Of a stretch of DNA of 64,000 bases, positions 25,366 through 33,171 are shown in pieces (the stretch's first letter is position 1; each line of letters begins with the position of its first letter). The position numbers and the translations under genes are program-made. The stretch spans positions 124,001-188,000 of the forward strand of contig NZ_FRCS01000010.1 of NCBI RefSeq assembly GCF_900143005.1, in the 5' to 3' direction. Origin of the DNA: Cryptosporangium aurantiacum. Lineage in GTDB: Bacteria > Actinomycetota > Actinomycetes > Mycobacteriales > Cryptosporangiaceae. Under the pieces are notes generated by a model. It did not search any database. It had not been told where the DNA came from and worked only from the letters and a program-made list of their open reading frames with translations.

Positions 25366-25379
25366 TTGGGACGTCCCAA
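25366..25379. promoter_or_regulatory. Perfect 14-bp palindrome
   Basis: TTGGGACGTCCCAA is self-complementary. It lies 12 bases beyond the 3' end of the mycothiol-type gene at 25391 and about 140 bases upstream of the fic start. It is too short and lacks a loop for a terminator, so a protein-binding site is more likely. Nothing else is seen in the gap 25288-25390. Confidence 0.35.
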
Positions 25380-25390
25380 TGAGGTGGGCT

Positions 25391-26221
25391 TCAGCGGACT
25401 ATGGAGACCAGGGTCAGGGCGGCCCTTGCGAGCTCGTGATCGCCCTCGAGCTTGGCGTTCTCGAGCGCCTCATCCGGCTCGATCCCGCGCGTCGCGACCC
25501 GCCAGAGCGTCCTCGGCCCGACCTTCACGCGCGCGTCCGGTGCGTCGCACTCACCCCGCGCGAGCGTCCAGCCGTCCGGGCCCCGGCGCGCCGTCCACGC
25601 GTCGTCGACCGGAGCGGACACCGCCACCGTGACCGACGTGCCGTCGGCGTCCGCCAGGGCACGCGGCAGCGCACGCAGGAACGCGTCCACGACCGGGTAC
25701 GTGAGCTGACGCGAGTCCGCGCCCGGGCGCCCGACGGCGTCCCGGATCTGCTGCTGGTGCACCCAGAACTCGGTGTACTCGCGAGCGATGTCGAGCCAGG
25801 CCGGCGCCGGGACGTCCGGCGCCGCCCACGACACCGAGATTCCGGGAGCGTCCAGGTCGCGCGTGGCCCAGTAGTCGTCGAGCTGCGGGCCGAGCCCGGC
25901 TACCAGCCCGATCAGCACCCGCGGGCTGATCCCGCGCAGCGCGGCGGCGAACTCGTCGTTAGCCCGGTTGAGCACCGGCGCGATGTCCCCATCGGGCACC
26001 GGGATCCAGCCGGCCGACCAGCCGTCCCGCCCGCCGGAGAGCCGCCGCATGTAGTCGTGGACGACATGCGCCACGAGGTCGTGGACGCTCCAGCCCGGGC
26101 ACACCGTCGGAGCCAGCCACTGCTCCTCGTCGAGCGTGCCGAGCACCGCTAGCAGCTCCGCCCGTTCGACGGCGAAGAGCGGTCGTACGTCGATCGGCGG
26201 CCCGATCCGGCTCCAGTTCAC
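25391..26221 (-). CDS. Maleylpyruvate isomerase-fold / mycothiol-dependent DinB-like enzyme
   Basis: 276 residues from a GTG whose G is shared with the upstream TAG (TAGTG), so translation is coupled. The helical N-terminal domain has the family motif CPGWSVHDLVAHVVHDYMRRL (metal-ligand His residues), EYTEFWVHQQQIRDAVG as the last ligand helix, and a small C-terminal alpha/beta domain like TIGR03083 proteins. The family uses mycothiol as cofactor for isomerisation or conjugation. It is the last gene of a three-gene operon with an F420-type reductase and a SAM methyltransferase; the substrate is unknown. Confidence 0.87.
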   Translation of the reverse strand: MNWSRIGPPIDVRPLFAVERAELLAVLGTLDEEQWLAPTVCPGWSVHDLVAHVVHDYMRRLSGGRDGWSAGWIPVPDGDIAPVLNRANDEFAAALRGISPRVLIGLVAGLGPQLDDYWATRDLDAPGISVSWAAPDVPAPAWLDIAREYTEFWVHQQQIRDAVGRPGADSRQLTYPVVDAFLRALPRALADADGTSVTVAVSAPVDDAWTARRGPDGWTLARGECDAPDARVKVGPRTLWRVATRGIEPDEALENAKLEGDHELARAALTLVSIVR

Positions 26222-26637
26222 TAATGCACGGTACGACGAGCCTCGTACCAGTTTTCTCCCGCCGGTTCGGGCTCCCCGTCGAGATTCCAGCTCCACGACA
26301 CGGTCGGGGTGATCCGGAGGAAGTAACCGGGACCGACCATGCCGGTTCGCTCGACGGGCCCGTCCGCGACGCCGTACACACGCAACACTCGGACGATGAA
26401 CGGGTCGAACGACACGACGTCGTCGAAGATCAACGCGACCTTGCGCCGGCCCGCCCGTACGTTCCGCATCTTCCGCGTCGCCAGCACGGCCTCGCCGGTG
26501 CCGCCGACCCAGAAGACCGAACCGTCGAACTCCACGGCCACGGGGACGGCGTCGGGCTGCTCCTCCGCGCCGACCGTGGCGAACCGGGCGATCGGCTGTG
26601 ACCGCAGGTAGGCGACTTCCAGATCGGTGAACGTCAT
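26221..26637 (-). CDS. PPOX-class F420-dependent oxidoreductase
   Basis: 138 residues. The split-barrel fold is clear: TFTDLEVAYLRSQPIARFAT at the N-terminus, EQPDAVPVAVEFDGSVFWVGG with the cofactor-binding strands, TRKMRNVRAGRRKVALIFDD and RVYGVADGP. TPTVSWSWNLDGEPEPAG ends it. This is the actinobacterial F420 subgroup of the pyridoxamine-5'-phosphate-oxidase superfamily. It reduces small organic substrates, not PNP. It lies 19 bases after the SAM methyltransferase and overlaps the next start by one base. Confidence 0.88.
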   Translation of the reverse strand: MTFTDLEVAYLRSQPIARFATVGAEEQPDAVPVAVEFDGSVFWVGGTGEAVLATRKMRNVRAGRRKVALIFDDVVSFDPFIVRVLRVYGVADGPVERTGMVGPGYFLRITPTVSWSWNLDGEPEPAGENWYEARRTVH

Positions 26638-26656
26638 CGACGCATTGTGGCTGGTT

Positions 26657-27463
26657 TCAGCGCTTCCGGGCGATGCCTCCGGCCATCAGACGCTCGGCGA
26701 CGGTCAGCTCCTCGACGATCGGCTCGTCCGGCCGCCACTCCGGCAGCGACACCAAGCCCGGCGGGACCATCTCGAGGTCACCGAAGAAGCCCTGCAGCTC
26801 CTCCAGCGAGCGGAATCGACCGGTGCCCAGCACGCTGAGGTACGTCTCCTCGAGCGCGGCGGCCTCCGGGAACGACGCGCAGAAGCTGGTCATGAACAGG
26901 TAGCTGCCGGACGGCACGGCGTCCATGTAGGCCTTGGCGACGCCCTGCGGGTCCTCGCCGTCGTGCAGGTGGTGCAGGATGCCGACGAGCAGGACACCTA
27001 CCGGCTGCGAGAAGTCGATGAGGCGGTTCACCTCGGCGTTGGCGAGGACGGTCTCCGGGTCCCGCAGGTCGGCGGTGACCACGCTCGTGTTGTCGTTCTC
27101 AGCGAGGATGGCCCGGCCGTGGGCGAGAACGATCGGGTCGTTGTCGACGTAGACGACGCGGGACTCCGGCGCCGAAGCCTGGGCGATCTGGTGGGTGTTC
27201 TCCTGCGTCGGTAATCCGGAGCCGAGGTCCATGAACTGCCGGATGCCGGCTTCTTCGACGAGAAAACGGACGCCGCGCTTGAGGATCTGCCGGTTATAGG
27301 CGGCTACCTCGGGCAGCTGCGGCACGATCTTGAGCATTTCGCCGACCACGGCACGGTCGATCTCGAAGTTGTCCTTACCTCCGAGGACGACGTCGTAGGC
27401 CCGCGCGATGCTGGGTTTCGTGACGTCGATGCCGGTGGGAGCTGCTCGGTCCTGGTCGGCCAT
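26657..27463 (-). CDS. SAM-dependent methyltransferase (PF04672 / DUF574 family)
   Basis: 268 residues from the ATG at 27463, which has GAAGGGG seven bases upstream; a TTG 15 bases earlier is less likely. Diagnostic motifs are PSIARAYDVVLGGKDNFEID, FMDLGSGLPTQENTHQIA for SAM binding, YVDNDPIVLAHGRAIL, and DFSQPVGVLLVGILHHLHD. It is a paralogue of the 8552-9397 gene with the same motif order. It opens the methyltransferase / F420 reductase / mycothiol-enzyme operon, which looks like a small modification or detoxification pathway of unknown substrate. Confidence 0.9.
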   Translation of the reverse strand: MADQDRAAPTGIDVTKPSIARAYDVVLGGKDNFEIDRAVVGEMLKIVPQLPEVAAYNRQILKRGVRFLVEEAGIRQFMDLGSGLPTQENTHQIAQASAPESRVVYVDNDPIVLAHGRAILAENDNTSVVTADLRDPETVLANAEVNRLIDFSQPVGVLLVGILHHLHDGEDPQGVAKAYMDAVPSGSYLFMTSFCASFPEAAALEETYLSVLGTGRFRSLEELQGFFGDLEMVPPGLVSLPEWRPDEPIVEELTVAERLMAGGIARKR

Positions 27464-27608
27464 CTCATGCCCCTTCAAAGCGTCCGCCCTCGGCCGGACG
27501 GCATCCGGACGGCATCCTAGGGGACGATTCCGCGTTCCCGGGCGCTAATTCGACCACTGTGGATCGCTCGGGTGCACCCGTCAGCGACGAGACACGCAGC
27601 GTGCGAAA

Positions 27609-27635
27609 GCCGGGGAGCGATGTTCGCTCCCCGGC
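27609..27635. terminator. Hairpin terminator downstream of the tyrosine-rich small gene
   Basis: GCCGGGGAGCG (27609-27619) and CGCTCCCCGGC (27625-27635) form a perfect 11-bp stem around a 5-base loop. It begins 19 bases after the minus-strand stop at 27654 and is followed on that strand by TTTCG. It isolates the small gene from the methyltransferase operon downstream. Confidence 0.8.
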
Positions 27636-27653
27636 CATTTCGCGTTTGTCGGC

Positions 27654-27782
27654 TCAGTAGCCGTAGTCCCAGCAGTAGTCACGCTTCTTGTGGTGGCGGC
27701 GACGGCGGCGCGGCTTGTAGCAGTCGTTGTAGTCGTAGTCGTTGCAGTGGTTGTTGTAGTCGTAGTCGTAGCAGCCGCTCAT
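27654..27782 (-). CDS. Tyrosine/cysteine-rich basic small protein (42 aa)
   Basis: A 42-residue open frame starting at ATG 27782. Its ribosome site is AGGAGG, nine bases upstream, the strongest in the area. A perfect hairpin terminator follows the stop, so it is a monocistronic gene. The protein has nine Tyr, four Cys (4, 13, 21, 37) and a run of Arg, His and Lys (residues 24-34). It begins with alternating Tyr-Asp (YDYDYN, then DYDYND) and ends WDYGY. No signal peptide and no recognised family. The longer frame upstream of this ATG is not protein-like, so this short start is preferred. Possible roles are metal, heme or nucleic-acid binding; none is shown. Confidence 0.65.
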   Translation of the reverse strand: MSGCYDYDYNNHCNDYDYNDCYKPRRRRRHHKKRDYCWDYGY

Positions 27783-27847
27783 GTCGTCCAGCCTCCTGAA
27801 TTTTGTTGTCCGGGGCCGTTCCCCGTGTGCCACTAGATTGGCCCGGA

Positions 27848-28759
27848 TCACCGCGCGGCTCGATCGGCCCGAGAACGCCCCGAACGTTCTCCTCCGAACA
27901 CTCCGACATCCACTACGGACGCCAGGAGAAGGGCCGCTCCGGCCGCGGCGGACAGGCTCAGACATTCGCCGAGCAGGGTGACGGCCAGGGCCGCGGCGGT
28001 CAGCGGTTCCAGCAGCGCGACGACGGTCGCGGTCGCCGCGCTGCTACCGCGCAGTCCCCGGAAGTACAGCAGGTACGCCACCGCCGTCGGGACGGTGGCG
28101 AGCAGGAACAACAGCGCGGCCGAGGCGAGCGAGAGGTCGACGCCGATGCCCGCGGTGGTGCCGGCAGCGACGGCGAGTCCGGTGCCACCCAGCAGGAAGC
28201 CGTAACCGGTCGAGGTGGCCTCGTCCAGCTCCGGGACGGGCCGCCGGCCGAGCAGCGTGAGCAGTGCGAACCCGGCACCGGCGAGCACGCTGAGCGCGGC
28301 GCCCGCGAGCGTCGCCCCGAGCGGTTGGCCGGTCGGCGCGCCGACGAGCAGAGCGAGGCCGAGAACGCCGGTGGCCACCGGTCGAACGTCCGCTGAAGTA
28401 GGAAGGCGACGCGTGGACAGCGCGTCGGACACCACAACGAGGATCGGCGCGGAGCCGATCGCGATCAGCGTCGCAACGGTGACCGAGCTGATCGCCACCG
28501 CCCCGAAGTAGCAGGCCTGGAAGGCCGCGGCGAGAGCCGCGACCGCGCCGATCCGGCGCCACGCGCGGGAACCGCGCGGCATCCGGCCGACGACCAGCAG
28601 AACAGCGACGAGGAGCCCGCCGCCGAGCAGGAGCCGGTAGGCGGCGACGGCAGGCGCGGACACGTGGCCGACCTCGGTGAGGGCGCGGCCGGTCACACCG
28701 CCGGTGCCCCAGCAGACACCGGCAGCGACGAGCAGGGCGAAGGAAGAACGAGAAGACAA
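27848..28759 (-). CDS. EamA/DMT family transporter
   Basis: 303 residues with ten hydrophobic helices in two EamA repeats. The start is probably a TTG at 28759 with GGAG about six bases upstream. The first repeat begins LLVAAGVCWGTGGVTGRAL and the second LSVLAGAGFALLTLLGRR. VTVATLIAIGSAPILVVV and VVALLEPLTAAALAV are the characteristic fourth and ninth helices, including the conserved EP motif. It is a small-molecule exporter of unknown substrate. A related gene is at 53419-54402. Confidence 0.88.
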   Translation of the reverse strand: MSSRSSFALLVAAGVCWGTGGVTGRALTEVGHVSAPAVAAYRLLLGGGLLVAVLLVVGRMPRGSRAWRRIGAVAALAAAFQACYFGAVAISSVTVATLIAIGSAPILVVVSDALSTRRLPTSADVRPVATGVLGLALLVGAPTGQPLGATLAGAALSVLAGAGFALLTLLGRRPVPELDEATSTGYGFLLGGTGLAVAAGTTAGIGVDLSLASAALLFLLATVPTAVAYLLYFRGLRGSSAATATVVALLEPLTAAALAVTLLGECLSLSAAAGAALLLASVVDVGVFGGERSGRSRADRAAR

Positions 28760-28884
28760 CGGAAGCTCCAGCAACGATCGAGGACACCGGTCGCGAAGAG
28801 CGGGACCCGATCGCGCGAACCCCGCTCAGGCGCGAGGCGGCGGGGTGACGAACAGTTGCTGGCGCACGAAAGTGAACGTAGCAG

Positions 28885-29361
28885 CTACGAGCTAAGGATT
28901 TGCTCGCGCAGGATGTCGGCGTGGCCACAGTGTTGTGCCAGCTCGCGCAGGACGTGCAGGTAGACCCAGCGCATCGGGAGCGGCCCCCGATGGTTGCCGT
29001 GCACGACGTCGTCCAGCGCCAGGGCCGACGCCGCCCGGCGCGACGCCTCGCAGGCCTCGCGGTGGGCCAGCCGGATGCTCGCGATCGTGTCGGCGTCGTC
29101 GAGGACGAACGACTCGTCGGGCGTCCTGGGGATGCCGATCTCGGCCCGCGACCGGCACGTGACGGCCTCGTCGAACCAGACCTTCTCGACGAACGTCGCG
29201 TGTTTCACCAGGCCCAGCAACGTCGTCCGGGACGGCACCAACGAGCGGCGCGCCTGCTCCTCGGTGAGGCCCTCGAGGCAACCGTTCAGTGCGTCGCGGT
29301 GCTCGTCGAGGAACGCGTCGAACTGCTCGCGCAACGGCTGGTCGAGGACGTGGGGAGACAT
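28885..29361 (-). CDS. DinB family protein (DUF664-type)
   Basis: 158 residues from an ATG near the downstream end of the WYL regulator operon (12-base gap). The four-helix fold is visible with TTLLGLVKHATFVEKVWF as the first ligand helix and LRELAQHCGHADILREQ as the HxxxH helix. It resembles the proteins at 10245-10787 and 55576-56088. The upstream WYL regulator probably controls it. The substrate is unknown. Confidence 0.87.
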   Translation of the reverse strand: MSPHVLDQPLREQFDAFLDEHRDALNGCLEGLTEEQARRSLVPSRTTLLGLVKHATFVEKVWFDEAVTCRSRAEIGIPRTPDESFVLDDADTIASIRLAHREACEASRRAASALALDDVVHGNHRGPLPMRWVYLHVLRELAQHCGHADILREQILSS

Positions 29362-29373
29362 GGGTGCAGCATG

Positions 29374-30330
29374 TCAGCTCTCCACGGCGCGGCCCATTCG
29401 GCCGTGCAGCGTGCGGAACCGTTCGACGAGTTCGGGCGGCTCGTGCACGGTGAACTCGAAGCCGAGGAGCGTCACGTGCAGCGCCAGCCCGTCCAGCGAG
29501 TTCGACCCGGACCGCAGCGTGCAGGTGTTCTCGTCGATCGCCTCGATCAGCCCGGTGTCGGCCGGGACGCGTGCCGCAACCTGGTCGGCGGGCGCGTGCA
29601 TCGTGAACCGGCCCTGGTAGCGGTACTGCTGGACGCCGACCGCCCAGGACGCGTATGCGCCGATGTTCTCGTCCGGCGGCGTCCGCGGGGTGAACCGCGG
29701 GCCGGGCGGCGTCCAGGGCCGGAGGCGGTCGACGCGGAACGTGCGCCAGTCGTCGCGGTCGACGTCGAACGCCACCAGGTACCAGCGCCGACCGGCGTGG
29801 ACGAGCTTGTGCGGCTCGACCAGGCGGATCGTCTCGGTGCCGTCGTGGCTGCGGTAGTCGATGCGGAGCCGCTGGTGGTCGCGGCAGGCGCCGGCGAGCG
29901 TCGTCATCAGTTCGGCGGACACCACCGCACCGGGTCGGTTGGCCGCGACCGTGGCCGCGCTCAGCGACGAGACGCGGTGGCGCAGACGCGGCGGCAGGAT
30001 CTGTTCGAGCTTCGACAGCGCGCGCATCGAGGTTTCCTCGATGCCTTCGACGGTGCCGTTCGCCGCGGTGCTCAGCCCGATCGCCACCGCGACGGCTTCT
30101 TCGTCATCGAGCAGCAGCGGCGGCATCCGCGTGCCCGCGCCCAGCCGGTAGCCGCCGACGTTGCCGATCGTCGCGTGCACGGGATAACCCAGCTCGCGGA
30201 GCCGATCGACGTCCCGGCGGACCGTCCGCACGGTGACACCGAGCCGCTCGGCCAGCTGCGGGCCGGACCAGTCCTGTTGCTGCTGGAGCAACGACAGCAG
30301 GCGAAGCAGGCGCGCGGAAGTTTCCAACAT
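29374..30330 (-). CDS. YafY-type WYL-domain transcriptional regulator
   Basis: 318 residues from the ATG at 30330. The N-terminal HTH_11 reads SGPQLAERLGVTVRTVRRDV with RLRELGYPVHATIGNVGGY. The WYL core is LVEPHKLVHAGRRWYLVAFD followed by DDWRTFRVDRL. A WCX-type C-terminal domain ends it. WYL proteins sense nucleic-acid or small-ligand signals and often repress neighbouring stress genes. It is divergent from an epoxide hydrolase with 61 bases between starts, and in operon with a DinB gene. Confidence 0.9.
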   Translation of the reverse strand: MLETSARLLRLLSLLQQQQDWSGPQLAERLGVTVRTVRRDVDRLRELGYPVHATIGNVGGYRLGAGTRMPPLLLDDEEAVAVAIGLSTAANGTVEGIEETSMRALSKLEQILPPRLRHRVSSLSAATVAANRPGAVVSAELMTTLAGACRDHQRLRIDYRSHDGTETIRLVEPHKLVHAGRRWYLVAFDVDRDDWRTFRVDRLRPWTPPGPRFTPRTPPDENIGAYASWAVGVQQYRYQGRFTMHAPADQVAARVPADTGLIEAIDENTCTLRSGSNSLDGLALHVTLLGFEFTVHEPPELVERFRTLHGRMGRAVES

Positions 30331-30391
30331 GGTTTCATTCTGCGCGCCAACGAGGACTGGACCTGACCTCCTTGGCTGACAGCGTGAAGCC

Positions 30392-31489
30392 ATGACGATC
30401 ACACCGTTTCGCATCGACGTCCCGCAGTCCGAACTGGACGACCTCGCTCAGCGTCTGCGTAACCTCCGGTGGCCGACCCAGGTCCCGGATGTCGGCTGGT
30501 CGCGCGGCGTCCCGACCGCCTGGGTAGCGGAGCTCGTCGAGCAGTGGACGACGTCCTACGACTGGCGGGCGATCGAACGGCGGCTCAACGAACACCCCCA
30601 GTTCACTACCGAGATCGACGGGCAGCGGATCCATTTCCTGCACATTCGTTCACCGCACGAGGACGCGCTCCCGCTGATCCTGCTGCACGGCTGGCCCGGG
30701 TCCGTGGTGGAGTTCCTGGACGTCATCGAGCCGTTGATCAACTCGGACGAGCCGTTTCACCTGGTGATCCCGTCGCACCCGAACTTCGGCTTCACCGGAG
30801 CGGCCGGCGTCGGCTGGGACGCCCGCCGAATCGCCACCGCCTACGCCGAGCTGATGGCACGGCTGGGCTACGAGCGGTACGGCGTCCAGGGCGGCGACTT
30901 CGGCGCGATCATCGGCCCGGACCTGGGCCGCGTCGCTCCCGAGCGCGTGGTGGGCGTGCACGTGAACGCGGCGACGGTCGGGTTCATCCCGTTCGACGAG
31001 ACCCCGACCGACGTCTCCGAGTCCGAGGCCGTGCGCCTGCAGCGCCTGCAGCAGTTCATGGCCGACGGCAACGGCTACTTCCAGGTCCAGGCCACCCGGC
31101 CGCACACGCTCGGCTTCGCGCTGGCCGACTCCCCGGTCGGGCAGCTGGCGTGGATCGGCGAGAAGTTCCACGACTGGGCCCACCCGGCCGGCTCGATCGC
31201 CGCGACCCACGTCCTCGACCACGCGACGCTGTACTGGCTGACGAATACCGGAGCGTCGTCGGCCCAGATGTACTACGAGTCGATGCACAGCAAGGACTGG
31301 CCGACGCCGTCGACGGTGCCGACCGGGGTGGCCAACTTCGCCGAGGACATCGCGATCCGGCGGTACGCCGAGCCGCTGAACACGATCGTCCACTGGGAGG
31401 AGTACGAGGAGGGCGGGCACTTCGCGGCGCTGGAGGTGCCGGAGGTGTTCGTCGCGGAGGTCCGGGCGTTCTTCCGGACCGTGCGCTGA
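30392..31489 (+). CDS. Epoxide hydrolase (EHN domain plus alpha/beta hydrolase)
   Basis: 365 residues. The N-terminal EHN domain is typical: TPFRIDVPQSELDDLAQRL, NLRWPTQVPDVGWSRG, and an amphipathic lid. The hydrolase core has the oxyanion loop LLHGWPGSVVEF, the nucleophile elbow VQGGDFGAIIG (Asp) and the late His in EEGGHFAALEVPEV. WNPTP-like lid residues occur around DWPTPSTVPTG. It hydrolyses an epoxide, perhaps in xenobiotic or juvenile-hormone-like compound breakdown; the true substrate is unknown. The divergent WYL regulator is the likely controller. Confidence 0.92.
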   Translation: MTITPFRIDVPQSELDDLAQRLRNLRWPTQVPDVGWSRGVPTAWVAELVEQWTTSYDWRAIERRLNEHPQFTTEIDGQRIHFLHIRSPHEDALPLILLHGWPGSVVEFLDVIEPLINSDEPFHLVIPSHPNFGFTGAAGVGWDARRIATAYAELMARLGYERYGVQGGDFGAIIGPDLGRVAPERVVGVHVNAATVGFIPFDETPTDVSESEAVRLQRLQQFMADGNGYFQVQATRPHTLGFALADSPVGQLAWIGEKFHDWAHPAGSIAATHVLDHATLYWLTNTGASSAQMYYESMHSKDWPTPSTVPTGVANFAEDIAIRRYAEPLNTIVHWEEYEEGGHFAALEVPEVFVAEVRAFFRTVR

Positions 31490-31502
31490 GTTCGGCTGGG
31501 CG

Positions 31503-31531
31503 GCCCCGGAGTGCGGTGTTCACTCCGGGGC
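31503..31531. terminator. Bidirectional terminator
   Basis: GCCCCGGAGTG (31503-31513) and CACTCCGGGGC (31521-31531) form a perfect 11-bp stem with a 7-base loop. It lies between the convergent stops of the epoxide hydrolase and the HxlR gene, and covers the last codons of the latter. Confidence 0.8.
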
Positions 31532-31903
31532 GGTACGTCCACCCGCTTCGTAGGCCGCGCGTGCCCGGGTCAGCTCCTCGCCGTGCTCCCGACTCCAGGC
31601 GCAGGCCACCGCGAGCGGCTCCAGCAGCGACCGGCCGAGCGGCGTCAGCGCGTACTCCACGTGCGGCGGCTGCTCGCCGTACACGGTGCGGCTGACAAAC
31701 CCGTTGCGCTCCAGCGAGCGCAACGACTCGCTCAGCACCTTCGGCGTCAGGCGCTTGAGCGGCCGGCGCAGCTCGTTGAAACGCCGCGGAGCGTCCTTCA
31801 AGCAGACCAGGATCTGCGCGGTCCACTTGTCGCCCACCCGCACGGGTATTGACGTCGGCTCTGCGCAGCCGTCGAACATGGTCGGGTCGAGTGTCTGCCG
31901 CAC
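31520..31903 (-). CDS. HxlR family transcriptional regulator
   Basis: 127 residues from a GTG at 31903. The HxlR winged helix is VGDKWTAQILVCLKDAPRRF, NELRRPLKRLTPKVLSESL and NGFVSRTVYGEQPPHVEYAL, with TPLGRSLLEPL. One Cys (residue 13, DGCAEPTS) lies before the HTH, the place where redox-sensing members carry their sensor Cys. It is divergent from an NAD(P)-binding gene, the usual HxlR target arrangement, and the dyad between them is a likely operator. Confidence 0.9.
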   Translation of the reverse strand: MRQTLDPTMFDGCAEPTSIPVRVGDKWTAQILVCLKDAPRRFNELRRPLKRLTPKVLSESLRSLERNGFVSRTVYGEQPPHVEYALTPLGRSLLEPLAVACAWSREHGEELTRARAAYEAGGRTAPE

Positions 31904-31926
31904 CCACCCAGAATAGGCAGGTCAGC

Positions 31927-31967
31927 GCCGGTACCGTTGCGGGTACCGGCACCTCGGCGCCTACGGT
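31927..31967 (+). promoter_or_regulatory. HxlR operator and promoter of the NAD(P)-binding gene
   Basis: A perfect inverted repeat, GCCGGTACC at 31927-31935 and GGTACCGGC at 31942-31950 with six bases between, lies 23 bases upstream of the hxlR-like start. It overlaps the -35 region of the divergent gene. The -10 box TACGGT (31962-31967) is seven bases before the ATG at 31975, giving a leaderless transcript. Confidence 0.65.
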
Positions 31968-31974
31968 CCGCGCC

Positions 31975-32589
31975 ATGAGAATCGTGGTTTTCGGAGCAGG
32001 CGGACGAGCCGGGCGTCGAGTGGTCGAGTACGCGAACGAGCGGGGGCACGAGGTGACGCCGGTCGTCCGGGACCGGTCCCGGTACCCGGGCGACGGTGCG
32101 GTCGAGGGTGACGTCACCGACCCGTCGAGGGTGGCCGAGCTGGTCGACGGCCAGGACGCCGTCGTCATGACCGCGGTCCGGCTGGACGTCCCCGCCGTCG
32201 AATTCTTCTCCCAGGCGGCCCGGTCGTTGACCGCTGCACGTCCGCGACGGTTGCTCGCCGCCGGCATCGGGACGACGCTCGACGCCGCGCCGGGGGTGCC
32301 GGTCCACGACACGCCGGGCTTCCCGGCCGAGCACCGCGCGTTCTCCCTCGGCCACGTCGCCCAGCTGGACGCGTTCCGCGCGGCGCCGCCGGAGGTGGAC
32401 TGGGTCGTCCTGGCCCCACCCCCGGTGATGCTGACCGACGAGCCGGCGGGTGGCCCGTCCGTCACCGGTGGAACCGCAGTACTGCCCGGGACGACGTTCT
32501 CCTACGGCGACCTGGCGGCGGCGCTCGTGACCGAGGCGGAGGAGCCCCGGTATCACCGCCAGTTGGTCGCCGTCGCCCGCGGATATTGA
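31975..32589 (+). CDS. NAD(P)-dependent oxidoreductase-like protein (atypical SDR)
   Basis: 204 residues from an ATG seven bases after TACGGT. The Rossmann motif is MRIVVFGAGGRAGRRVVEYA, and a typical second strand EVTPVVRDRSRYPG follows. DVTDPSRVAELVDGQDAVVM corresponds to the third and fourth strands of NmrA-like proteins. The canonical Tyr-x-x-x-Lys is not obvious, so it may bind NAD(P) without catalysis. It is controlled probably by the divergent HxlR regulator. Confidence 0.85.
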   Translation: MRIVVFGAGGRAGRRVVEYANERGHEVTPVVRDRSRYPGDGAVEGDVTDPSRVAELVDGQDAVVMTAVRLDVPAVEFFSQAARSLTAARPRRLLAAGIGTTLDAAPGVPVHDTPGFPAEHRAFSLGHVAQLDAFRAAPPEVDWVVLAPPPVMLTDEPAGGPSVTGGTAVLPGTTFSYGDLAAALVTEAEEPRYHRQLVAVARGY

Positions 32590-32611
32590 TTCGACATCCC
32601 ACGGAGGACTG

Positions 32612-32902
32612 TGGAGGGCCGGGCCGGGGCGTGACCGTTGGCCGGCGTCCGCGGATCGGCCGGTCGTCTACGCGACCGGTGCAGCCGGTGACGTCTACCT
32701 CTGCCACCCGTTCCTGGTCCATGCCGCCCAGCCGCACACCGGCCGGATCCCGCGGTTCATGGCGCAGCCGCCGCTGGATCCGGCCGGGGAACTCGTCCTC
32801 GACCGGCCCGACGGCGCGTACTCAGCGGTCGAGGAGGCCGTGCGGCTGGCGCTTCAGGCCGCGAAGCTGTGCCCGAAAACCGGCAGGACGAGCGCCAGCT
32901 GA
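32612..32902 (+). pseudogene. Phytanoyl-CoA dioxygenase (PhyH) C-terminal remnant
   Basis: An open stretch ending at a TGA at 32900 encodes VVYATGAAGDVYLCHPFLVH followed by AAQPHTGRIPRFMAQPPL and AVEEAVRLAL. That is the C-terminal third of the PhyH Fe(II)/2-oxoglutarate dioxygenase fold, with the distal iron His and the 2-oxoglutarate Arg. There is no start codon with a ribosome site, and the N-terminal two thirds, including the HxD ligands, are absent. The 3' end overlaps the minus-strand membrane gene. It is a decayed gene fragment. Confidence 0.7.
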
Positions 32903-33171
32903 CAGGCGGGGAGCAGCACGGTCGAGATTCCCAGCGCTGCCGCGCGGGCCGTGTCCCTACCGAGCGAGCGCGGTGGGTCGGTCAGCAGGACGGCCCAGCC
33001 GATGACAACGCCGAGGACGATTAGCCCGGCCAGGAACACCGGCTGGACCTGGTCGAACGGGCTGGAGCCGGCCATCAGGTACCAGAGCGCGCGATACAGC
33101 TGCAAGCCTCCCCACAGCCCCGGGGCCACGAGCAGCGGCACCAGCAGCAGTGCGGTCGGACGCGCGGTCAC
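32854..33171 (-). CDS. Small integral membrane protein
   Basis: 105 residues from a GTG overlapping the upstream TGA (GTGA). Three hydrophobic helices are visible: TALLLVPLLVAPGLWGGLQL, PVFLAGLIVLGVVIGWAVLL and GISTVLLPACQLALVLPVFG. The loop LTDPPRSLGRDTARAAA is hydrophilic. No family is recognised. It is translated together with the 33168-33497 membrane protein and probably forms a complex with it. Confidence 0.65.
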   Translation of the reverse strand: MTARPTALLLVPLLVAPGLWGGLQLYRALWYLMAGSSPFDQVQPVFLAGLIVLGVVIGWAVLLTDPPRSLGRDTARAAALGISTVLLPACQLALVLPVFGHSFAA

